Assembly: GCA_944324175.1 (NCBI GenBank)
Contig: CALUVH010000005.1
Location: 1 to 64,000, forward strand
Source: Candidatus Gastranaerophilales bacterium
GTDB taxonomy: Bacteria; Cyanobacteriota; Vampirovibrionia; Gastranaerophilales; Gastranaerophilaceae
DNA length: 64,000 nt
Direction of reading: 5' to 3'
The notes beneath the pieces were generated by a model, which was not told where the DNA came from, did no database searches, and was given only the letters and a program-made list of their open reading frames with translations. Both the position numbers and the translations under genes were made by a program. This document shows positions 1 through 9,206 of the stretch, one piece after another (position 1 is the first letter of the stretch; each line of letters starts with the position of its first letter).

Positions 1-700
1 CTTTGCCTGCTTCTATAGGGCTTAAGGAAGCTTTTTTCCCTAATTGATATGCTTGCTCCTGAGGTGTGTAACTTAGCCTTGCTTCGTCCAAGTTAATTTT
101 ACTATCGCCCCAGAATTTTTTATTAAATGGTGCCTTGCCTGGTTCTATAGGAGTTGATGTAGCATGCGAAATTTTATTTTTAGACTTTGATACTAAATTA
201 TCTGCGAACTTTTTAGCCTCAGCTTCTGTGCTAAATGTACGGGTAGGTTCGCCTGCTATTTTTACATCGTATGTTCCTCGCTCATTCAGGCTTATCATCG
301 GTGTTGCCAGTGATTTTGCTTTTGTATTGTTAAAATTATCTAAGAATTTTTTAGCATCTGCTTCTGTACTAAATGTACGAGTAGGCTGTCCTGAAACTTT
401 CACATCGTAAGTCCCATTTTCATTTAAACTTATTGCAGGTTTTGTGTTGCTCAACGAAACATTTTCTTTTATTAAATTTTCAGAAGGCTTTTGATTTACA
501 ATCATTGATGATTTTTGTGGTGCTGTATTTACTTTTTGCTGTGAATTTTCTGTAATATTGTTTTTATTTGAATAACCATTAGTATCACCATTGAGAATTT
601 GACCAATCTCTTTTTTCTTCCTTGCCTGCATTAATTCTTTTAAATTTTTCGGTCCATTATGACCAGACTGATTAAATCTGACATTTGATACTTTTGTCAT
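1..700 (-). CDS. Repeat protein of unknown function, C-terminus beyond the window
   Basis: An open frame runs from an ATG at 698-700 on the minus strand to the window edge with no stop, giving at least 233 residues. I do not recognise the family. There is no signal peptide. The N-terminal 80 residues are polar and Lys/Asn/Gln-rich. Two near-identical units follow at about residues 89-124 and 135-172, each built on ISLNExGTYDVK and PTRTFSTEAxAKKF; the period is about 46 residues. A shorter motif, PIE(P/A)GK, then appears twice, at about 184 and 228. The repeats resemble small beta-alpha surface or adhesin modules, but that is only an impression. The gene faces away from lpxA across a 256-bp gap. 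The reading frame is certain; the function is not. Confidence 0.75.
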   Translation of the reverse strand, partial: MTKVSNVRFNQSGHNGPKNLKELMQARKKKEIGQILNGDTNGYSNKNNITENSQQKVNTAPQKSSMIVNQKPSENLIKENVSLSNTKPAISLNENGTYDVKVSGQPTRTFSTEADAKKFLDNFNNTKAKSLATPMISLNERGTYDVKIAGEPTRTFSTEAEAKKFADNLVSKSKNKISHATSTPIEPGKAPFNKKFWGDSKINLDEARLSYTPQEQAYQLGKKASLSPIEAGK

Positions 701-956
701 AAAACCATCCTCTTAACTTAAAATTTTCCCGTGTCTATAATACAAATTTCCCCGTAGATATATAAACAAAATTTCTAGTGTAAAATTGCTTTGTTTTTTT
801 TATAAATATTTTTAGCTACCCTATAAACTTAGTAATTAAGCTGTTAATAGAGAGTTTATAAAAGTTTACAAAGTAATAAGTAGATTAAGTTAATATAAAG
901 AAATTGAAGAAAATCTTAATTTGTAATATAATTGAGCAATGGAGAGAGGAAAGATT

Positions 957-1766
957 ATGATAGATAAAACAGCTATTATTCACCCTAGTGCTCAGATTGC
1001 AGAAGATGCGATTATTGGACCATATGTTGTGATAGGTGAAAATGTTAAAATTGGAAGCAAGACAAGAGTAATTTCAAATGCTCATATTGAATTTGCAGAA
1101 ATCGGAGAAAGATGTACCATAAGTCCTTTTGCGACTATAGGTTCCGAACCTCAAGATTTAGGATACAAAGGGGAACCTACAAAGGTTGTCATCGGTAACG
1201 ATACAATTATAAAAGAAAATGTTACAATACATAGAGGTGCTGCCTGTGGTGATTTTACAACAAGAATAGGTAATAAATGTCTATTGATGGTTGGATCTCA
1301 TGTCGCTCATAATTGTGTTTTAGCGGATGAGGTAATTTTAGCTAACCTTGTAACTCTTGCAGGTCATATCCATGTTGGATTTGGTGCATTTATTGGTGGT
1401 ATGAGTGTGTTCCATCAAAATATTAGAATTGGTGAAATGGCAATTGTAAGTGGTTTTTCAGCATCACGTCAAGATATTTTACCATATTCAAAAGGCGAAG
1501 GACGTCCACCGGTTCCACGCGGACTCAACGTGGTTGCAATGAAAAGACGCGGAGTTCCTGCTGATATAAGAAATCACACAAGAGAAGCATTTAAGTTATT
1601 AATTTCTGATGAGTACAATACGACTCAAGCTATTGAGAAGATAAAAGCTGAAATCCCTATGAATAAATATATTGAGAACATGATAGAATTCATAAAAACT
1701 TCAAAAAGAGGTGTGCTTTTGAAATCTCACAAATCAGGTTACCAATCATTAGAAAGTGAAGACTAA
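957..1766 (+). CDS. lpxA: LpxA, acyl-ACP--UDP-N-acetylglucosamine O-acyltransferase
   Basis: LpxA catalyses the first step of lipid A synthesis, moving an acyl chain from ACP to the 3-OH of UDP-GlcNAc in the cytoplasm. The protein has the expected hexapeptide-repeat left-handed beta-helix over about residues 5-190 and a helical C-terminus. The motif GSHVAHNC carries the catalytic histidine (H125 in E. coli). I chose the ATG at 957 because a GAGAGGAAAG ribosome-binding site precedes it; an in-frame ATG at 939 would put that site inside the gene. The result is 269 residues against 262 in E. coli. The gene is followed at once by a terminator and lacks the usual lpxD/fabZ/lpxB neighbours. It implies an LPS-containing outer membrane. 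Confidence 0.95.
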   Translation: MIDKTAIIHPSAQIAEDAIIGPYVVIGENVKIGSKTRVISNAHIEFAEIGERCTISPFATIGSEPQDLGYKGEPTKVVIGNDTIIKENVTIHRGAACGDFTTRIGNKCLLMVGSHVAHNCVLADEVILANLVTLAGHIHVGFGAFIGGMSVFHQNIRIGEMAIVSGFSASRQDILPYSKGEGRPPVPRGLNVVAMKRRGVPADIRNHTREAFKLLISDEYNTTQAIEKIKAEIPMNKYIENMIEFIKTSKRGVLLKSHKSGYQSLESED

Positions 1767-1767
1767 T

Positions 1768-1794
1768 AAAAAGGAGGTTTTTTACCTCCTTTTT
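1768..1794 (+). terminator. Rho-independent terminator after lpxA
   Basis: An 11-bp perfect inverted repeat (AAAAAGGAGGT / ACCTCCTTTTT) with a 5-nt loop ends in a T run and starts two bases after the lpxA stop codon. Confidence 0.9.
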
Positions 1795-1829
1795 AGTGAT
1801 TAAAATAAAAATAATTTTAGGAGATAAAT

Positions 1830-2933
1830 ATGAAAACTGTATGGGATAAATATGCTCAGGTTTTGGTCGATTATTCTACAAAAGTTAAAAAGGGTGATTT
1901 AGTTGAAATTCGCGCAACAAGTTATGAAGCATTTGAGCTGGTGAAAGCTGTCTATAAAAGAGTATTAGAATGTGGCGGACATCCGATTTTGAGGACATCT
2001 ATATCCGATTTATCTGATATTTTTATCAAATATGCCTCAGATGAACAGCTTGACTATGTTGACCCTATTACACAAATGGAATATGAAACAATCAATAAAT
2101 TTATCTCGATAGGTGCACCATTAAATACCAAAAACATGGCACGTGCAGATTTAAATAAATTATCAAGAAGAGGAAAGGCGACCAAAAAATTATCAGAAAC
2201 ACTTATGTCACGTTCAGCAAAAGGTGAAGCTAGCTGGGTAGTAGCTGATTTTCCTACAAATGCACTTGCGCAAGAAGCTAAAATGTCACTTGATGAATAT
2301 ACAGAATTCCTTATAAAATCTTGCTATTTAGATCTAGATGATCCTGTTGCAAAGCTTTTAGAACTTGATAAAAAACAATCCCGCTGGGTTGACTACCTCA
2401 ACAGCGTTAAAGAAATACACATTGTTGGTGAAAAAACGGATATAACTTTTAATGTTGAAGGCAGAAAGTGGATTAGTTGCTCAGGTGTGAATAATTATCC
2501 TGATGGTGAAGTATTTACATCACCTGTAGAAAATGCAATAAATGGCGAAATATATTTCGATTTTCCTCAAAACTATCGCGGAAACGAAGCTTTAGGAGTA
2601 CATTTATGGATTAAAAACGGTCAAATAGCAAAAGCTACAGCTGATAAGGGGGAAGATTTCTTAAAAGCTATGTTGGAAATGGACGAAGGCTCAAAGGGTA
2701 TAGGTGAAATTGCAATAGGAACAAATAATGAAATTCAAGAAGTTACAGGTAATATTCTGTTCGATGAAAAAATTGGAGGTTCAATTCACATGGCAATCGG
2801 TGCATCTTATCCTGAGACAGGGGGAAAAAATGTATCCGGTCTTCACTGGGATTTGATTAAAAATATGAAAAATGGCGGTCAGATTTTTGCTGATGGCAAA
2901 TTGATTTACGAAAACGGTAAAATGCTTATATAA
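1830..2933 (+). CDS. M29-family metallo-aminopeptidase
   Basis: This is a cytoplasmic leucyl-type aminopeptidase of the thermophilic M29 (AmpS/PepS/aminopeptidase T) family, which binds two metals and removes N-terminal residues from peptides. The 367-residue length is slightly below the usual 400 or so. The family signature lies near the C-terminus: SPVENAINGEI with a metal-binding Glu, then IHMAIGASYPETGG and SGLHWDLI, which supply His and Asp ligands. An AGGAG site lies 8-9 bases before the ATG. The gene stands between the lpxA terminator and comF and may share a promoter with comF, whose start is 31 bp downstream. Substrate range cannot be read from the sequence. Confidence 0.9.
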   Translation: MKTVWDKYAQVLVDYSTKVKKGDLVEIRATSYEAFELVKAVYKRVLECGGHPILRTSISDLSDIFIKYASDEQLDYVDPITQMEYETINKFISIGAPLNTKNMARADLNKLSRRGKATKKLSETLMSRSAKGEASWVVADFPTNALAQEAKMSLDEYTEFLIKSCYLDLDDPVAKLLELDKKQSRWVDYLNSVKEIHIVGEKTDITFNVEGRKWISCSGVNNYPDGEVFTSPVENAINGEIYFDFPQNYRGNEALGVHLWIKNGQIAKATADKGEDFLKAMLEMDEGSKGIGEIAIGTNNEIQEVTGNILFDEKIGGSIHMAIGASYPETGGKNVSGLHWDLIKNMKNGGQIFADGKLIYENGKMLI

Positions 2934-2964
2934 ACGCTTTTTATATCCGTGATACAATATTTTT

Positions 2965-3612
2965 ATGAAAGAATTTTTATTGTCTTTACTTGATTGGATT
3001 TATAAAAAGAAATGCTATTTTTGCAGACGTTCACAAGAATCAGCTAAAATGTGCTCAAAATGTTATGCTGAGATGGAATTTCTCGATATAGAGCCTCAAA
3101 GAATTCTTGCAGGCAAAAAAGTTTTTTGTGCTGGAATATATTCAAAAAATTTGCAAAAACTTATTAGAGGTCTCAAATATCATAATCAACGTGAACTAGC
3201 ATTTTTTCTAGCTAAATTTATTTTTGAGTATTGGTCACAAATTACCACCGAAAATGATTTTGAAGTTGTACCTGTACCGATTTTTCGACGACGTGAAAAA
3301 AAACGCAAATATAACCATATGAATTTGGTTGCAGAGGAATTTTGTAAACTCAGTGGTAATACTTTGAATAAAAATTTAGTTAAAAGAATTAAAGATACAA
3401 AACCCCAATACAACCTTAAACGTAGCGAAAGAATTAAAAATTTACAAGGCGCTTTTCAAGTAATAACAGAAAATTACATGGGTAAAACAATTATAATTTT
3501 AGATGATATATGTACCACTGGTACAACATTTGAAGAAATGATTAGAGAATTTGAAAAAAATAAAATTACGAATATAATTTGTTTGGCCGCAACTACTCCA
3601 TTTGGTGAATAA
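2965..3612 (+). CDS. comF: ComF-family phosphoribosyltransferase-like protein
   Basis: ComF/GntX-family protein of 215 residues. It begins with a zinc-ribbon-like set of cysteines (C17, C20, C30, C33) and ends with a type I phosphoribosyltransferase domain carrying the PRPP loop ILDDICTTGTTF at about residue 176. In naturally competent bacteria ComF acts on the cytoplasmic side during uptake of transforming DNA; in others its role is unclear. The pilus-like genes in this window make a competence role thinkable, but nothing here proves it. The next small gene starts one base after the comF stop codon, so the two are probably translationally coupled. Confidence 0.88.
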   Translation: MKEFLLSLLDWIYKKKCYFCRRSQESAKMCSKCYAEMEFLDIEPQRILAGKKVFCAGIYSKNLQKLIRGLKYHNQRELAFFLAKFIFEYWSQITTENDFEVVPVPIFRRREKKRKYNHMNLVAEEFCKLSGNTLNKNLVKRIKDTKPQYNLKRSERIKNLQGAFQVITENYMGKTIIILDDICTTGTTFEEMIREFEKNKITNIICLAATTPFGE

Positions 3613-3613
3613 T

Positions 3614-3928
3614 ATGATTTTAAAAGCTTTTTCAGAATATATACAAAAACGTAAAAATGACATAATTGAAGATAGAGCAACTGCAACAAAAATTCTCTGC
3701 GATTGGATAAAAATTGTTATAAATAAAAATCCCAAAAATCATGTCGATAAAATTGTACATAAAGAAATTATGTTAGCAGAAAACTCGGCAGGGGATTTTT
3801 TAATTGTCGGGAAATCAGAAAGTGGAAGAGTTTTGGTAAAAGCACTATATAATTATGCTCTTAGTTATGAACATTACATATTGAGCAAGTGGCTTAGTGA
3901 TAAATCATCGGATGACTTCTCCAGATAG
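3614..3928 (+). CDS. Small conserved-looking hypothetical protein
   Basis: I do not recognise this 104-residue protein. It is soluble, basic and mostly helical in appearance, with no signal peptide or membrane segment. I chose the ATG at 3614, one base past the comF stop; in-frame TTG and GTG codons at 3602 and 3605 lie inside comF and have no better ribosome-binding site. Tight coupling to comF suggests a shared transcript. It is followed by about 100 bases of AT-rich spacer before the radical SAM gene. Confidence 0.7.
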   Translation: MILKAFSEYIQKRKNDIIEDRATATKILCDWIKIVINKNPKNHVDKIVHKEIMLAENSAGDFLIVGKSESGRVLVKALYNYALSYEHYILSKWLSDKSSDDFSR

Positions 3929-4026
3929 TTTTTTATATTAGTCCAATGGTGAATTTTATTATTTTTTTCCGATTTTACAATAAATTATGTAGGTAAAATA
4001 AAAAATATAATTTATAAGGGTAAAAA

Positions 4027-4890
4027 ATGAATAATACAATTTATCAATCATCAGTATGTGAATTAAAAGAGTTAAACAATCTTTTTATAGAATTAACGGC
4101 AAAAAATTGTAATCAGCGTTGCAAGCATTGTTATATTGATTTTCCACTTAATAAAAATGTTAAGGATTTTATTTCAGTGGATACAATTAAAGATGCCATA
4201 AATGATACCTTAGATGAAAAAATAGAATGTATTTATCTTACCGGAGCTGAACCAATGACACATCCAGATTTTAACAGTATCTTGAGGCTCTGTCTAAAGC
4301 GTTCAAACGTTTGTATATTTACAAACGGTACATTTATTAATGAAAAAAAAGCCAGATTTTTAAAAAGAGTAGAAGACGAAAGTAATTTCGAAATAATCTT
4401 TAAATTGAGTATCGATCATTATGAAGAAGTAAAAAGTGATGACCTGAGAGGCAGAGGCTCATACAGACAAGTTCTACACGCCATGAAAAGTTTGACTAAA
4501 TATGGTTTTAATCCTATATTGTCAGTTACAAATTATTATCAAGAAGATAAAAAATCCTTAATGGATGGCTTTTTAAAATTATGCTCAAAAATAGGATGCC
4601 CAACTGAAGAATCAAATATACAAATTAATGAATATTTTGATAAAAACTTGCCTGAGGATTTTTCCCAAGAAATTACATGGAATTCTTTGGATTGTGAAAA
4701 TGGCAGAATTTTGACTACAAAGGGGGTATACGCTTGTCCATTTTTAGCCAATGATCACAGAGGAAGGAGCGGAAGCAATTTTCAAGATTACGCTAAAAAA
4801 ACAGCACTAGAAACTAATTTTTGTGCAACTTGTATAAAAAATAAACAACAACTTTTCGGAATAAATTATAAAGCATTCAAAAATGATTGA
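4027..4890 (+). CDS. Radical SAM protein with a Cys-rich C-terminus
   Basis: A 287-residue radical SAM enzyme. The [4Fe-4S] cluster motif CxxxCxxC is C28, C32 and C35 (NCNQRCKHC), and the GAEP motif that follows (YLTGAEPMTHPDF) matches the SAM-binding GGEP position. The C-terminal 70 residues hold four further cysteines (DCENG, YACPF, FCATC), suggesting a shortened SPASM or twitch domain binding an auxiliary cluster. Such enzymes often modify peptides or act in cofactor synthesis, but no precursor peptide gene is recognisable next to it. It converges on the PilO-like gene with one base between the two coding regions. The substrate is unknown. Confidence 0.85.
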   Translation: MNNTIYQSSVCELKELNNLFIELTAKNCNQRCKHCYIDFPLNKNVKDFISVDTIKDAINDTLDEKIECIYLTGAEPMTHPDFNSILRLCLKRSNVCIFTNGTFINEKKARFLKRVEDESNFEIIFKLSIDHYEEVKSDDLRGRGSYRQVLHAMKSLTKYGFNPILSVTNYYQEDKKSLMDGFLKLCSKIGCPTEESNIQINEYFDKNLPEDFSQEITWNSLDCENGRILTTKGVYACPFLANDHRGRSGSNFQDYAKKTALETNFCATCIKNKQQLFGINYKAFKND

Positions 4891-4891
4891 A

Positions 4892-5602
4892 TTATTGAAG
4901 CGGTAGAGCAGATTGACTTGTTGAATTAACTTCAACAGGGGTATTTTGAACTTCTGAATTTGTTGTAGGCATTGAAGAAGTTTCAACAGTAGCGTTTTCT
5001 TGCTCTGATTCTGACTTTTGCGAATACAATTTTAATTCAGATTTTATCAACAAGATTTTTTTATCTTTTTCATAAGGAATAATTTCTATATTAGATACTT
5101 CCAAAAAATGCTCATGCTTATACAAATCCCTTAAAAATGCTTGAAAATGTTTATAATCTGCTATCATTTCCAAACTCAGCTTACAAACATTGTATTTACT
5201 TGAAGCATTTTTTACAAAATTATCATCTGTCGGATTATAATCATATTTTACAGCACGAGTTTTTATTGAATTTGCACGTATTAATTTTAATATATCTCCA
5301 AAAGCTTCCGACATCACAGATTCTGCATCTAATCCTGATTCAATTGGCTTATAAAAATTCTTAATAGGAGCCTCTTGTTTATCAGCTTTTTGTTTCATTG
5401 ATGCTTTTAATTCTTCTAATTTTTTTTGATTTTCTTCAATAGATTTTGTCTGCCTAGCTATGTTTTTATTTATATCGACAAAGTTTTTTATTTTAGGAAC
5501 TAACATATTAATAAACACACCAAAAATCAAAAGACCAGCTATGAGAATTAGTATAGCGAGTTTTAATTTTTTTGCATAAAGTATAATTGTATTTTTATTC
5601 AT
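4892..5602 (-). CDS. PilO-like type IV pilus inner-membrane protein
   Basis: PilO pairs with PilN on the periplasmic side of the inner membrane to form the alignment complex of type IV pili. This 236-residue protein has the right layout: a short cytoplasmic N-terminus, one membrane helix at about residues 14-35, a coiled coil to about 75, then a mixed alpha/beta domain and a Ser/Thr/Asn/Gln-rich tail. It lies 11 bp downstream of the fused PilM-PilN gene on the same strand, in the canonical pilM-N-O order. Sequence conservation in PilO is low, so the assignment rests on topology and gene order. It may serve the pilin-like proteins found elsewhere in this window. Confidence 0.75.
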   Translation of the reverse strand: MNKNTIILYAKKLKLAILILIAGLLIFGVFINMLVPKIKNFVDINKNIARQTKSIEENQKKLEELKASMKQKADKQEAPIKNFYKPIESGLDAESVMSEAFGDILKLIRANSIKTRAVKYDYNPTDDNFVKNASSKYNVCKLSLEMIADYKHFQAFLRDLYKHEHFLEVSNIEIIPYEKDKKILLIKSELKLYSQKSESEQENATVETSSMPTTNSEVQNTPVEVNSTSQSALPLQ

Positions 5603-5613
5603 TTTTCAGTTCC

Positions 5614-7392
5614 TTATTTTAATCCTAATGGCAAAGTTTTAGGTACAGAAGACTCATCTTGTTTTACAAGTGGTTTGTCAAAATCTGGAGTTGAATCCTG
5701 TGAAGGCATTTTTTTAGCATTATTTGCCTTTGTTGAAGCTTTCGCTGATTTTCCATTATTTTGCTGTTGAGCTGAATCATTTTGGGCAGCGTTCGCAAGT
5801 TCTGCCAACTCATTCTCTGACATATTGGTTATTTCAAAAATGTAATTTTGTTGTGAATTTTCCACTGCCTCATCAATATCAACTGTTGCCATTTCTAATC
5901 TGTACAATCTGAGTTTCGAATTAATTAAAGAATCTTTTAAATTTCTATAGAAAGTATAGACATCTTCTACATTTGTAGAAGCACCTTTTATATCAATTTT
6001 AGAATCTTTAAAAGTCATAAAATACGTAACCCATAAGCCTTTAGGAACAGATTCTCCTAAAGCACTATATGCCATTAATTTTGTTCTGTTATTTTTTAAT
6101 GTGTTTTGTATTTCTCTTTTTACATTAAAAGAATCAAGCTGTGCTTCCTCATCAGAATATTTTTTTACATCTGCTTCTAAAGTCTGCGCTTGTGAATTTA
6201 ATCCATCAAGTTTTGTTTGCATTTTATTTGTTGTAATAGGTAACAAAAGCATCAAAATTATAACCGGAACCAATAAAATAGAAATTACAATAAATACTAT
6301 TCTCACAGCTGCTTGAGGTGTAATTTCAAATTCTTTTTCACCAATTCTTATTTTTACAGGCTCACCATCATCAACTGCACTATATGACACAAGGTTGTTC
6401 ATAAACTCCAACTGCATAGGCAAATCAGGCAAATTGGAAACCGCTATACCTACAGCCTCAAGTGAAATTCCCGCAGCGACTTCAGGCAAAATTTCCAAAC
6501 TTGTTTGTATAAAGTTCTCTTTCCTGTAAAAATTATTTTCTAGGAAACCTGTAACACCACCAACTCCAGACATTCGAGACGCTAAAATTTCAGCACTTAC
6601 AAGATCAGTATCTGAAACGACATAAGTATAGTTAGCAGGGTAATTCATCAACGAAAGCTGTACAGAAGATGAAATAGCATTATAAATCTCACTACTGTCA
6701 AATGATTTCAATGCTAGTGGTTCTTCATAGTAATCTACAATTTTAGTGCCGAGCATTGAGCAGATAGAGTAACCTCCCAGACCAACAATTAAAAGATTCC
6801 AAGCCACGCCATCTTGCATCTGTTCAGAAGTTGCTCCAGAAAAATAAAGAGCATTTATTGTAGAAGATAAAGACGTCCTAACTCCGATTAAAGTTGCTCC
6901 AAGCTCCGCCAGTGAAGATTTTACACTTTCAACTACATCTTTTTGCAAAGCAGAATAAAAAATTTTTCGGTTTTCACCAACATTTTTAGAATTAGAATCC
7001 ATCCAAGCAACCAATGGGTCATGTCTTTTAAATGTGTAAGTTTGTTCTGCTTCTGAAATTAGCACTTCATTTATAGAATCGTCACTCAATATCAAAGGCA
7101 ACTCTTTGCTACCAAAAAGCACCATTGGTAAGTTTAGAACAATATTACAATGCGGGTTGATGTGCAACTCTGCAAACATTTCTCTAACAATGCTTTTGAA
7201 TTCTTCGTAATCTGCAATTTCACGCATGGATTCGTTATATTCCAAAGCTCTATTTGCATAAGAAGTTACGACTTTGGTAACCGGATCCACTTTAATAATC
7301 TCCAAACCTATTGTAGGAGATATTGACATATATACAGTTTCTTTACTGCCTATTCCCAGTTGAAATAAAAATTCGTTAATGTTAATATCCAT
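5614..7392 (-). CDS. PilM-PilN fusion protein of a type IV pilus system
   Basis: A 592-residue protein that appears to join PilM and PilN, normally separate. Residues 20-335 look like the actin-like ATPase fold of PilM, including a Gly-rich phosphate-loop-like stretch LIVGLGGYSICSM near 201. A membrane helix follows at about 363-385, then a short coiled coil (388-415) and a small alpha/beta domain (about 430-525) as in PilN. The last 60 residues are low-complexity and rich in Asn, Gln, Lys and Ser. In separate systems PilM is cytoplasmic and binds the N-terminal tail of PilN, so a fusion would tether them. The PilO-like gene follows. The ATPase half is divergent. Confidence 0.72.
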   Translation of the reverse strand: MDININEFLFQLGIGSKETVYMSISPTIGLEIIKVDPVTKVVTSYANRALEYNESMREIADYEEFKSIVREMFAELHINPHCNIVLNLPMVLFGSKELPLILSDDSINEVLISEAEQTYTFKRHDPLVAWMDSNSKNVGENRKIFYSALQKDVVESVKSSLAELGATLIGVRTSLSSTINALYFSGATSEQMQDGVAWNLLIVGLGGYSICSMLGTKIVDYYEEPLALKSFDSSEIYNAISSSVQLSLMNYPANYTYVVSDTDLVSAEILASRMSGVGGVTGFLENNFYRKENFIQTSLEILPEVAAGISLEAVGIAVSNLPDLPMQLEFMNNLVSYSAVDDGEPVKIRIGEKEFEITPQAAVRIVFIVISILLVPVIILMLLLPITTNKMQTKLDGLNSQAQTLEADVKKYSDEEAQLDSFNVKREIQNTLKNNRTKLMAYSALGESVPKGLWVTYFMTFKDSKIDIKGASTNVEDVYTFYRNLKDSLINSKLRLYRLEMATVDIDEAVENSQQNYIFEITNMSENELAELANAAQNDSAQQQNNGKSAKASTKANNAKKMPSQDSTPDFDKPLVKQDESSVPKTLPLGLK

Positions 7393-7503
7393 AAATTTTT
7401 CTTCATTCTATTTACTCAATTATTCTTTTATTATACAATATATTTTGAAAACTAAACAATTTTAACATAAATTTACACTAAATGTAGGAGAAAATCTAAA
7501 AAA

Positions 7504-8412
7504 GTGGAAAAGATTATAAGTGAAATAAAACGTTTAAAAGAAGAGAAGAACGCTATAATATTGGCACATTGTTACCAGAATGCAGAAATAGATGAGGTTG
7601 CGGATTTTGTTGGCGATTCTTTATATTTAAGTCAAATGGCGGCGAAGACAGATGCTAGGATAATTTTATTTGCAGGTGTATACTTCATGGCTCAAACTGC
7701 AAAAATACTTTGTCCAGACAAAAAAGTTTTATTACCAAGACTAGAATCCGGTTGTCTTATGGCTGACATGATAAATTTACAACAGTTGCGTGAATTTAAA
7801 ACGAAAAACCCCAATATTCCAACAGTATGTTACATCAACTCAACAGCTGAAGTGAAATCAGAATGCGATATTTGTTGCACAAGTTCAAATGCACTTAAGA
7901 TTGTTAAAAGTTTAAATGCTAAAAAAGTTCTATTCTTACCTGATACATACTTAGGTAAATGGGTTGAAGCACAACTCGATGGGGTTGAAGTTATCGCATA
8001 TCCGGGATTTTGTCCTACTCATTTAAAAATTAAAGCTCAAGATATAATTGAAGCAAAGAAAAAATATCCGAATGTAAAAATTCTTGCACACCCTGAGTGT
8101 CATCAGTCAGTAACATCTTTAGCGGATTACGTAGGCAGTACTACAGGCATCATGAATTATACAAAAAATCATGACGACAAATGCTACATTATTGCAACCG
8201 AAAAAGGCGTTGTAGACAGACTAAAACGTGATTACCCTCAAAAGGAATTTATTTTGATAAAAAATGATATAGTATGTCAAAATATGAAATGGCACACTCT
8301 GGATGATATTTTACGTGCTTTGAAAAATGAAGAATATGAAATTGATGTAGATAAAAAAATTGCACAAAAAGCCGTAAAATGCATAGACAAAATGCTTGAG
8401 GTATCAAAATAA
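7504..8412 (+). CDS. nadA: NadA, quinolinate synthase
   Basis: NadA condenses iminoaspartate with dihydroxyacetone phosphate to make quinolinate in NAD synthesis, using a [4Fe-4S] cluster held by three cysteines. The 302-residue protein keeps the family motifs ILAHCYQNAEIDE, GDSLYLS, LESGCLMAD, the Cys-rich CDICCTSSNA stretch and HPECHQSV. The start is a GTG at 7504, with GGAG at 7487-7490 upstream. nadB and nadC are not in this window. The stop codon overlaps the rlmB start by one base (TAATG), so the two genes are coupled. Confidence 0.95.
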   Translation: MEKIISEIKRLKEEKNAIILAHCYQNAEIDEVADFVGDSLYLSQMAAKTDARIILFAGVYFMAQTAKILCPDKKVLLPRLESGCLMADMINLQQLREFKTKNPNIPTVCYINSTAEVKSECDICCTSSNALKIVKSLNAKKVLFLPDTYLGKWVEAQLDGVEVIAYPGFCPTHLKIKAQDIIEAKKKYPNVKILAHPECHQSVTSLADYVGSTTGIMNYTKNHDDKCYIIATEKGVVDRLKRDYPQKEFILIKNDIVCQNMKWHTLDDILRALKNEEYEIDVDKKIAQKAVKCIDKMLEVSK

Positions 8413-9152
8413 TGGAAGATGTTATTTTTGGCAAAAATTCAGTGTTAGAAGCGCTCACATCTGAAAAACGAGAAATAAATAAAATACTCATATCCAAAAA
8501 TATACATTCAGATGCTAAAATTAATAAAATCAAAGAACTTGCGAAAGAAAAAGGCATTATTTTCCAATTTATAGCAAAAGAGAAATTTCAACAGTATGCT
8601 GATTTTAATCATCAAGGAATAATTGCACAAATTTCTCCTATAAAATACATGGAGCTTGACGAATTTTTACTGCAACCAAGAGAGAATTCGTCACTCGTAA
8701 TTTTAGATGGAGTTGAGGATCCTCATAATCTTGGGGCAATAGTAAGGACTTGCGTATGCGCCGGAGTGACAGGAATAATAATTCCTTCGCGAAGAAATGT
8801 GCAGGTAAATTCTGTAGTTGAAAAAACTAGCGCAGGAGCAATAAATCATATCCCCATTATAAAAGTCAATAGCCTTGTTAACGCAGTCCAAAAACTAAAA
8901 AATAGCGACTGGTGGATAATTGCTACAGATGCAAGTGCGAAAGATAATTATTTTGATGTCAATTATTGTGATATGAATTTTGCAATAGTTATGGGTGCAG
9001 AACATGCAGGGGTATCAAAATCACTACTAAAATTGTCAGACTTTATAGTCAAAATACCAATGTCAAATGATTTCAATTCTTTAAATGTTTCGAATGCACT
9101 TAGTCCAATTATATTTGAATCTGTTAGACAAAAAATAAAACAAATCAAATAA
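8412..9152 (+). CDS. rlmB: TrmH/RlmB-family 23S rRNA 2-O-ribose methyltransferase
   Basis: SpoU/TrmH-class SAM-dependent methyltransferase, most like RlmB, which methylates the ribose of G2251 in the 23S rRNA peptidyl-transferase loop. The 246 residues comprise an N-terminal L30e-like substrate-binding domain (FGKNSVLEAL opening) and a trefoil-knot SPOUT domain from about residue 95. Motif 1 is ILDGVEDPHNLGAIVRT, motif 2 is VMGAEHAGVS, motif 3 is IPMSNDFNSLNVSNAL. It overlaps nadA by one base. The exact target nucleotide cannot be proved from sequence alone. Confidence 0.9.
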   Translation: MEDVIFGKNSVLEALTSEKREINKILISKNIHSDAKINKIKELAKEKGIIFQFIAKEKFQQYADFNHQGIIAQISPIKYMELDEFLLQPRENSSLVILDGVEDPHNLGAIVRTCVCAGVTGIIIPSRRNVQVNSVVEKTSAGAINHIPIIKVNSLVNAVQKLKNSDWWIIATDASAKDNYFDVNYCDMNFAIVMGAEHAGVSKSLLKLSDFIVKIPMSNDFNSLNVSNALSPIIFESVRQKIKQIK

Positions 9153-9180
9153 TTGACATAAATTTTTATAATATTATAAA
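9153..9180 (+). promoter_or_regulatory. Sigma-70-type promoter for the sigma factor gene
   Basis: A consensus TTGACA at 9153-9158 and TATAAA at 9175-9180 are separated by 16 bp. The element begins directly after the rlmB stop codon and 27 bp before the sigma-factor ATG, so the leader is short. A GGAG ribosome-binding site lies between. Confidence 0.7.
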
Positions 9181-9206
9181 ATAAGTTTTATGGAGAGCAA
9201 TATCAA

